Source: DATFEN01 sp035691285 | GTDB lineage: Bacteria; Acidobacteriota; Vicinamibacteria; Fen-336 | Direction of reading: 5' to 3' | Assembly: GCA_035691285.1 (NCBI GenBank) | Contig: DASSJI010000264.1 | Location: forward strand, 1-34,186 | Length of the DNA: 34,186 nucleotides | In this document: one piece after another, positions 30,501 through 34,186 of the stretch | How positions within the stretch are numbered: the stretch's first letter is position 1 | Layout: each line of letters starts with the position of its first letter | Notes under the pieces: model-generated | Seen by the model: only the letters and a program-made list of their open reading frames with translations | Told to the model about the DNA's origin: nothing | Database searches by the model: none | Position numbers and translations under genes: made by a program

Positions 30501-32714
30501 CGCCGGCCAACTGCGGCGCGAGATGCGGCCGGAAGAACCATCACTCAGGAGTGGTGCAACTGCGGCAGCCTGGACAAGCTCATCGATCCGAACGGCAACG
30601 CCACAACATGGGAACGTGACGTCCAGAGTCGCGTCACGAAGGAGACACGGGCGAACGGGAGCTTCAAGGAGTACACGTACGAGACGACCACGAGCCGGCT
30701 GAAGAAGCTCAAGGACGCCAAGAACCAGGAGATCAACTACAGCTACCTGCTGGATAACCGACTACAGCAGACCAGCTACACGAATGCGCAGATCGCCACT
30801 CCCACAGTCAGCTTCACGTACGACCCGGTCGAGGGGCGACTCGCGACGATGACGGACGGAACGGGCACGACGACGTACGGCTACGCTCCGGTGGGGAGCC
30901 TCGGCGCGGACCGGCTGGCGAGCGTCGACGGACCTCTGGCGAATGACGCGGTCGGCTACACCTACGACGAGCTCGGACGGGTCACTTCCCGAACCCTCAA
31001 CGGCGTCACGACCACCTGGCAGTACGACGCCCTCGGACGGCTCACGACCCTCGGCGATCCCATCGGGAACTTCGTCTACGGCTACGTCGGGAGCACGGGC
31101 CGAGTGAGCAGCGTGACGTACCCGAACGGGCAGACCAGCACCTACGCCTACCTGCCGGTGAACCAGGACCTCAGGCTCCAGGAGATCCACCACAAGAAGC
31201 CCGGCGGCGTCACGCTCAACAAATTCAACTACACCTACGATGTCGTCGGGAACATCCAGACCTGGGCTCAACAGACCGACACCAGTCCCGCCCAGACCTA
31301 CACCTTCGAGTACGACCGCGCGGACCAGCTCACGGCCGCGACGCTCGCGGCAGCGACGCCGAAGCGGTACAGGTATGCGTACGATGCGAGCGGGAATAGG
31401 ATCGTCGAGCAGATCGACGACGCCGCTACGCTGAGCACGCACGACAACATGAACCGGCTACTGACCCACGTCCCGGGGGGCGGGCTCACCTTCCGCGGCA
31501 CGGTCAGCGAGCCGGCCACCGTCACGGTCGGCGGGCAGCCGGCGACCGTTAGCGGCACGAACCAATTCAGCGGGACGGCGCAGGTGCCCTCAGGCACGAG
31601 CCAGGTCACCGTCCAGGCCACCGACCCCTCGGGCAACGTCCGCACCAACATCTACGAGCTCACGCAGACCGGGGCGACGAAGGCGTTTCTCTACGACGCC
31701 AACGGGAACCTGTGTGCCGAGAACGGCGCGAGCTGCACCGACACCAACGCGACGAAGCGTTACGAGTGGGATGCCGAAAATAGACTCACCGCCGTCAAGC
31801 AGGGCGAAAATACACTTGCCAGCTTTACCTACGACGGAGGTGGGCGAAGGGCGAGCAAGACGGCCAGTGGAGGCGCGACCAGCTACGTTTACAGCGGGCC
31901 GCAGTTTCTCGAGGAGCGGCCGAGCGTCGGCGCGGTCCGATACGTTTACGGCCCAGGGATCGACCTGCCGCTCGCACAGGTCGTCGGTGGGGCGACGACG
32001 TACAACATCGCCAATCATCTCGGAAGCGTCGTGCGGACGACCGATGCAGCTGCCAATCCCACGCTGACGCGCGAGTACGACCCCTGGGGCAATCTACTTC
32101 AAGGCTCGACGACGAGTGGCTACGCCTTCACGGGAAGAGAATGGGATCTGGAGACGGGGCTCTACTACTACAGGGCTCGCTACTATGACCCGCGGGTCGG
32201 GAGGTTCCTCAGCGAGGACTCATTGGGCTTCACGGCTGGTGTCAATAGGTATCAGTACACAAACGGTGCTCCAGTCAGGTGGCGCGATCCGTCGGGGCAG
32301 ATCATCGATTGCTCTGGACCTACCTACATCGGACCACCGAACATGGTGGGGCCGACACCCAACGGTCAAGGGGGCTGGACCACAGTTCGGTATCGCTGCC
32401 GAGTGTATCCCTGCAAGCCGCGAAGCAACAGCACGTGGGGCTTCGATGTAGTCTGCAGTGGCGTCATCGAGCAGATCTTCCAGGAAGATCCCGCATCTCC
32501 AAGCTCGAACTCACCCGGCCTTACCCTGGGGCAGCACGAGGATCTTCACGTCCAGGATTACCAGAATTGGTATAAGTGTCGGAACGTTAATCAACACATA
32601 AGGACCGAGGGCTTCCGCACCCCTTGCGAATGCCAAAAGGCATACGAGAACTTCGAGAAGAACTTGGAGCAATTCAAGAGGGAGGGAGACAAGGCCACAG
32701 GCCGGCGGGACTGA
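27552..32714 (+). CDS. Secreted RHS/YD-repeat protein with C39-like N-domain and HExxH tail (polymorphic-toxin-like)
   Basis: 1720 aa from GTG, with GAGGGGAAT before it and 10 nt after the giant gene. Signal peptide ~1-34. Residues ~125-215 look like TPRs (SLRLNLGLVHRRKGALTKAL). Residues ~240-358 resemble a C39 peptidase: SGPVAVQRVLAFL, LRLGHFAAVI with His315 and YLLDDP with Asp330/331, but Ser245 stands where the catalytic Cys should be. From ~400 comes the RHS shell: QFTVGYSQREAF, NLGRLWTHNW and many YD repeats (e.g. YDALDRTTKVTFPDGTYEQ), with a WCNCG insert and an Ig-like insert at ~1310-1372. The RHS core (1528-1582) has REWDLETGLYYYRARYYDP, GRFLSEDSLG and DPSGQ. Residues 1583-1720 are a variable Cys-rich tail with HEDLH (1662-1666). 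The shell normally encapsulates the tail toxin. Confidence 0.9.
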   Translation: MRRTTLRRPASKLSARALIVAFVTTSLPAPANAAPATATPPEPQVQASGEEEHPEPVLTPTKVTVNRSVPKVSKPSLQPTFSEKPETEEIRKARVFAEPLVPLGDPTANENADLASVLRPGRGDDVAVIEGHLARHPDSAWAPSLRLNLGLVHRRKGALTKALDSYRLAWEAAKDRDDDEGRAVADRAIAERADLLTRVGRQQNLEALLDDIEGRDIRGSASQWVLRAQQAVWFLQNMHEKAVPSGPVAVQRVLAFLHGEDAPAGPIWEVHATPEGATLLEMRDLAGRVGLDMQMAFRAEGEFPLPAVAHLRLGHFAAVIRREGSDYLLDDPILGGHQWISADILAAESSGYFLIPGGQLPRGWRAVADEEGRLPRGKCAGTLPNPRSGPPPDFCCEGGSCPMTPPMATYAFQRLVAGLYVTDTPVRYTPPRGPAIQFTVGYSQREAFQPALFSYSNLGRLWTHNWFGWVEDDPGNPNATVKLYKRGGGVDLHQWNSATSSYVRDLEAEADLFQGGGACTALGASVCYEQRFPDGSINVFSQPDGAATYPRKVFLTQVIDPQGNKVTLTIDASFRLVAIQDAIGQVTTLSYEHPTDPLKITKVTDPFGRYATFEYNSQGQLQKITDVIGIASEFAYGQNDFMTLMTTPYGTTTFATQGGVTSDRKIEAVDPLGGREALRYVAGSSGIASSESTNLVPAGFQSRNSQLDMYNTFYWDKRAMALYPWDVTKAQVTHWIGDGTCNGDVLEIKTSEKKPLENRVWYLYPGFNPGIVGYPGYSSDPKTIARVFDDGSTQAYHYEYNPLGKVTRETDPLGRTKTYVYDPTGMDLLEVRRVNGQNSELLQSFTYNSQHQPLTVADAAGQVMTYTYNAQGKVATVVTPPRDGLTQAQRTTTYSYDTNGLLQGVTGPVAGASTTYTYDGYGRERTVTDVDSYTLTYDYDALDRTTKVTFPDGTYEQTVYNRLDAEQQRDRLGRWSRTFYDALRRPTAARDAAGRTITQEWCNCGSLDKLIDPNGNATTWERDVQSRVTKETRANGSFKEYTYETTTSRLKKLKDAKNQEINYSYLLDNRLQQTSYTNAQIATPTVSFTYDPVEGRLATMTDGTGTTTYGYAPVGSLGADRLASVDGPLANDAVGYTYDELGRVTSRTLNGVTTTWQYDALGRLTTLGDPIGNFVYGYVGSTGRVSSVTYPNGQTSTYAYLPVNQDLRLQEIHHKKPGGVTLNKFNYTYDVVGNIQTWAQQTDTSPAQTYTFEYDRADQLTAATLAAATPKRYRYAYDASGNRIVEQIDDAATLSTHDNMNRLLTHVPGGGLTFRGTVSEPATVTVGGQPATVSGTNQFSGTAQVPSGTSQVTVQATDPSGNVRTNIYELTQTGATKAFLYDANGNLCAENGASCTDTNATKRYEWDAENRLTAVKQGENTLASFTYDGGGRRASKTASGGATSYVYSGPQFLEERPSVGAVRYVYGPGIDLPLAQVVGGATTYNIANHLGSVVRTTDAAANPTLTREYDPWGNLLQGSTTSGYAFTGREWDLETGLYYYRARYYDPRVGRFLSEDSLGFTAGVNRYQYTNGAPVRWRDPSGQIIDCSGPTYIGPPNMVGPTPNGQGGWTTVRYRCRVYPCKPRSNSTWGFDVVCSGVIEQIFQEDPASPSSNSPGLTLGQHEDLHVQDYQNWYKCRNVNQHIRTEGFRTPCECQKAYENFEKNLEQFKREGDKATGRRD
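32301..32711 (+). other. Variable C-terminal tail of the RHS protein, putative HExxH metallopeptidase effector
   Basis: About 137 residues follow the RHS core. They hold seven cysteines and LGQHEDLHVQDYQNW, whose HEDLH (32535-32549) fits HExxH. Possible third ligands downstream are Glu1686, Glu1693 or Glu1699. I cannot assign a known toxin family. GC by hand count in the 60-base lines from 32521 to 32700 is about 50-53 percent, against about 67 percent in a sampled line of the kinase gene at 12001. Confidence 0.6.
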
Positions 32715-32727
32715 GGGAGATTCAGAA

Positions 32728-33222
32728 ATGAGCTGTCTTACGAGACGAGCGGTATTGGTTGTAATCGTCGCGACCATCACTCATCTCGCGCTTGCCGAAG
32801 GCGTGGTCGCGGAGCCTGCCCCGCAGCCGGGTAAGAGGGCTCGCTGGACTTTGGTGTTGCGGGAAGCGTCGGAGTTCCGTAACGCTGCGGGAGGTCTGTT
32901 CTGGATCGGCGTGCGGAATGACAGCGATTCCACGCGACCCTTTTGCATTGCGTCTGCGATGGCGAGGGTCGGTGATGCAGGTGTTGCGGATGTGTTTCCG
33001 ATCCTCCCGAATGAACCTCGCTTGTGCAGTAATACCTTGTGGACGCGAAGGCTGGAACCCTCAGAAACGCTCTTTCAGCTCGTGGATCTACCCGACTCGA
33101 AACCAGCGGCTCCGCGCCGTCTTAAGGTAAGGCTAGTGCTTTTCGAGAGCTGCGGAGTCGAAGGTGTCTGTCAGGAGGGAGAAGTCGAGCTGGACGAGAC
33201 ACTCAACATCGGTAAACAATGA
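32728..33222 (+). CDS. Small exported protein, candidate immunity protein
   Basis: 164 aa. Signal peptide with a basic start and hydrophobic core (RRAVLVVIVATITHLALA) and likely cleavage after EGVVA or nearby. The mature part is beta-rich (RWTLVLREASEFRNAAGG; LFWIGVRNDSDSTRPFCIAS; LEPSETLFQLVDLP; LKVRLVLFESCG) and has four cysteines, suggesting a small immunoglobulin-like fold with disulfides in the periplasm. I do not recognise the family. A GAGGGAGA lies upstream; the start is 13 nt after the RHS stop, the usual place for an immunity gene. Export of both partners is consistent with neutralisation outside the cytoplasm. Lower GC than the window's left part, like the tail. Confidence 0.7.
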   Translation: MSCLTRRAVLVVIVATITHLALAEGVVAEPAPQPGKRARWTLVLREASEFRNAAGGLFWIGVRNDSDSTRPFCIASAMARVGDAGVADVFPILPNEPRLCSNTLWTRRLEPSETLFQLVDLPDSKPAAPRRLKVRLVLFESCGVEGVCQEGEVELDETLNIGKQ

Positions 33223-33532
33223 TCTGCTACACGTCTTCGCCTTCGTCCTGCTCGGCGAGGCGGGCTGGTACGTGAGCCTGAGGAGCCCGCGCGCGGAGGT
33301 CGTTCGGCGGCCTCTAGGGAGACACCTCGGCCATTCTGAGCTCGTGCGCGTGAACTCCGCGTTGCTGGCGTTTCTGCTCGTTCCGTTCAGCCTAGGCTGG
33401 GCCGGACGATTCGTCTTTATAGCCAGCGTGCACATGGGCGCACGTCTGGCGGATGCCGTCGACGGACTGGGAGATTCAGTGGCTCGTGTCGCGATGGTCT
33501 TGGGGACCGGACTAGACCTCTTCAATCTGTGA
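33164..33532 (+). CDS. Short membrane protein of unknown function
   Basis: Up to 122 aa from the GTG at 33164, which has GGAG 6 nt upstream and overlaps the previous gene by 59 nt. A later GTG (33272) is possible but would remove the first hydrophobic segment. Hydrophobic stretches: ~21-39 (DLLHVFAFVLLGEAGWYVSL) and ~65-88 (ALLAFLLVPFSLGWAGRFVF), with a third weaker one near the C-terminus. No family recognised. It could be a second accessory or immunity component of the RHS module, or a remnant of something else. The antisense frame over it is open too but reads as low-complexity Ser/Arg/Thr. Confidence 0.45.
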   Translation: MSVRREKSSWTRHSTSVNNDLLHVFAFVLLGEAGWYVSLRSPRAEVVRRPLGRHLGHSELVRVNSALLAFLLVPFSLGWAGRFVFIASVHMGARLADAVDGLGDSVARVAMVLGTGLDLFNL

Positions 33533-33555
33533 ATTCTTGACGGACGAAACGAGTT

Positions 33556-34186
33556 TCATGCGGTGGCGCGCAGGCGGGCATCTTCGCAGATTTTGTCGAT
33601 CTCGGCTTCGAGATTGAGGAAAGCATTGCGGAGCGGGCGTGGGATCGGGTCGGGATCAGCGAGTAGAGCAGGCCAGTTGGGCCTGAGGATGCGCAGGAGG
33701 AGCTTGGTGCAGAGCAGGGCCACGCGCAGGCCATAGCTGGTGACGTTGTAGCGGTGGGTGGTGGGGATACGGGCGATCAGACCATTGAGCCGGAGCCGAC
33801 GGAGGTCATAGCCCATCTTGCTGGAGCTGTACTCATCCAGGGTCTTGCCGAGCAGCGCAGCGACCTGGGGGCGTAGCTCACGGTTGCGCAGGCCCCGGTG
33901 CAGGTGCTCGAAGCCGCACAGGGCATGAAACAGCGCCATGACCCGGGGGTCGCCGAAACGCAGGCCGGGAATCCGCTGGCCCTGTTCTCGTTTCGGGCGC
34001 TGGAGCCGGTCGAGGGCTTGCTGCGAGAGGGCACAGTTGTGACTGACGCGCTCGCTTTCCAGGAGCCTGCGGTTGATCTGATCGCCCACGCTCCTGAGGA
34101 AGGGCAGGTTCTTGAGGGCCTTGCTGGTGGCGAAGTCGCGCGGATCGTTGAAGGTCACCTCGCTGCGTAGGCCGCGACCCTCCTTG
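33556..34186 (-). CDS. C-terminal part of an uncharacterised protein (cut by right window edge)
   Basis: The frame is open to the window edge, giving about 210 residues starting KEGRGLRSEVTFNDPRDF. Clear features: LPFLRSVGDQINRRLLESER, LRFGDPRVMALFHALCGF, and a probable winged-helix-like part MGYDLRRLRLNGLIARIP then THRYNVTSYGLRVALLCTK, and a C-terminal ICEDARLRATA. From memory this matches the C-terminal half of a large hypothetical-protein family, about 450 aa or longer, found in many soil bacteria, with no assigned function. Often several copies occur per genome, which could indicate a mobile or phage-linked origin, but I cannot confirm this. It converges on the short membrane protein, leaving 23 nt. 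Confidence 0.65.
   Translation of the reverse strand, partial: KEGRGLRSEVTFNDPRDFATSKALKNLPFLRSVGDQINRRLLESERVSHNCALSQQALDRLQRPKREQGQRIPGLRFGDPRVMALFHALCGFEHLHRGLRNRELRPQVAALLGKTLDEYSSSKMGYDLRRLRLNGLIARIPTTHRYNVTSYGLRVALLCTKLLLRILRPNWPALLADPDPIPRPLRNAFLNLEAEIDKICEDARLRATA

Noticed and set aside
33133..33525. A minus-strand gene opposite the short membrane protein.
   Set aside because: The translation is Ser/Arg/Thr-rich low complexity with no ribosome site, while the plus frame shows clean hydrophobic segments.
33556..34186. Calling the right-edge gene a transposase.
   Set aside because: No DDE or other transposase motif and no terminal inverted repeats are visible; the family memory supports only 'uncharacterised'.

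Overview
This is a 34.2-kb, gene-dense, high-GC window with almost no intergenic space. The lineage cannot be fixed from the sequence alone. The mix of serine/threonine kinases (one with a TonB C-terminal domain), a MoxR/Bat operon, PilZ, DinB and M48 proteins and huge secreted repeat proteins fits a soil or sediment bacterium such as an Acidobacteriota or a myxobacterial/deltaproteobacterial relative. That placement is inference.

Region 1 (1-3860) is housekeeping. It holds the 5' part of a RidA-type protein (minus strand, cut by the left edge), a DinB-like protein coupled to a cystathionine gamma-synthase-family PLP enzyme, D-aminoacyl-tRNA deacylase (dtd) behind a membrane protein with two zinc ribbons, and a small secreted DUF1579-like protein.

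Region 2 (3874-11924, minus strand) is one tightly coupled seven-gene operon: moxR, a DUF58 protein, a DUF4381-like membrane protein, batA, a batB-batC fusion, batD, and a TPR/SH3 protein in the batE position. Successive genes overlap by up to 4 nt or are at most 18 nt apart. The set resembles the MoxR AAA+/von Willebrand factor A chaperone-like system of the envelope.

Region 3 (12019-19241) carries two Ser/Thr kinases (one with a transmembrane segment, one with PEGA and TonB C-terminal domains), a 7Fe-type ferredoxin behind a clear intrinsic terminator, a DUF3592-like membrane protein, a tandem PilZ protein, a short unknown protein, a small integral membrane protein and a secreted M48 metallopeptidase.

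Region 4 (19242-33532) is the accessory part and the most interesting. A 2703-residue secreted protein is built as four seven-blade RCC1-type propellers separated by blocks of 4, 4 and 5 chitobiase-C-terminal-like modules, and it ends in calcium-binding thrombospondin-3 repeats. Ten bases later begins a 1720-residue secreted RHS/YD-repeat protein with an N-terminal C39-peptidase-like domain (catalytic Cys apparently replaced by Ser), the RHS core, and a variable, cysteine-rich, lower-GC tail carrying an HExxH motif. A small exported protein follows 13 nt later and is a candidate immunity protein, then a short membrane protein. I read this as a surface/secreted giant plus a polymorphic-toxin-like module with a putative metallopeptidase effector. 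The right edge cuts an uncharacterised protein on the minus strand.
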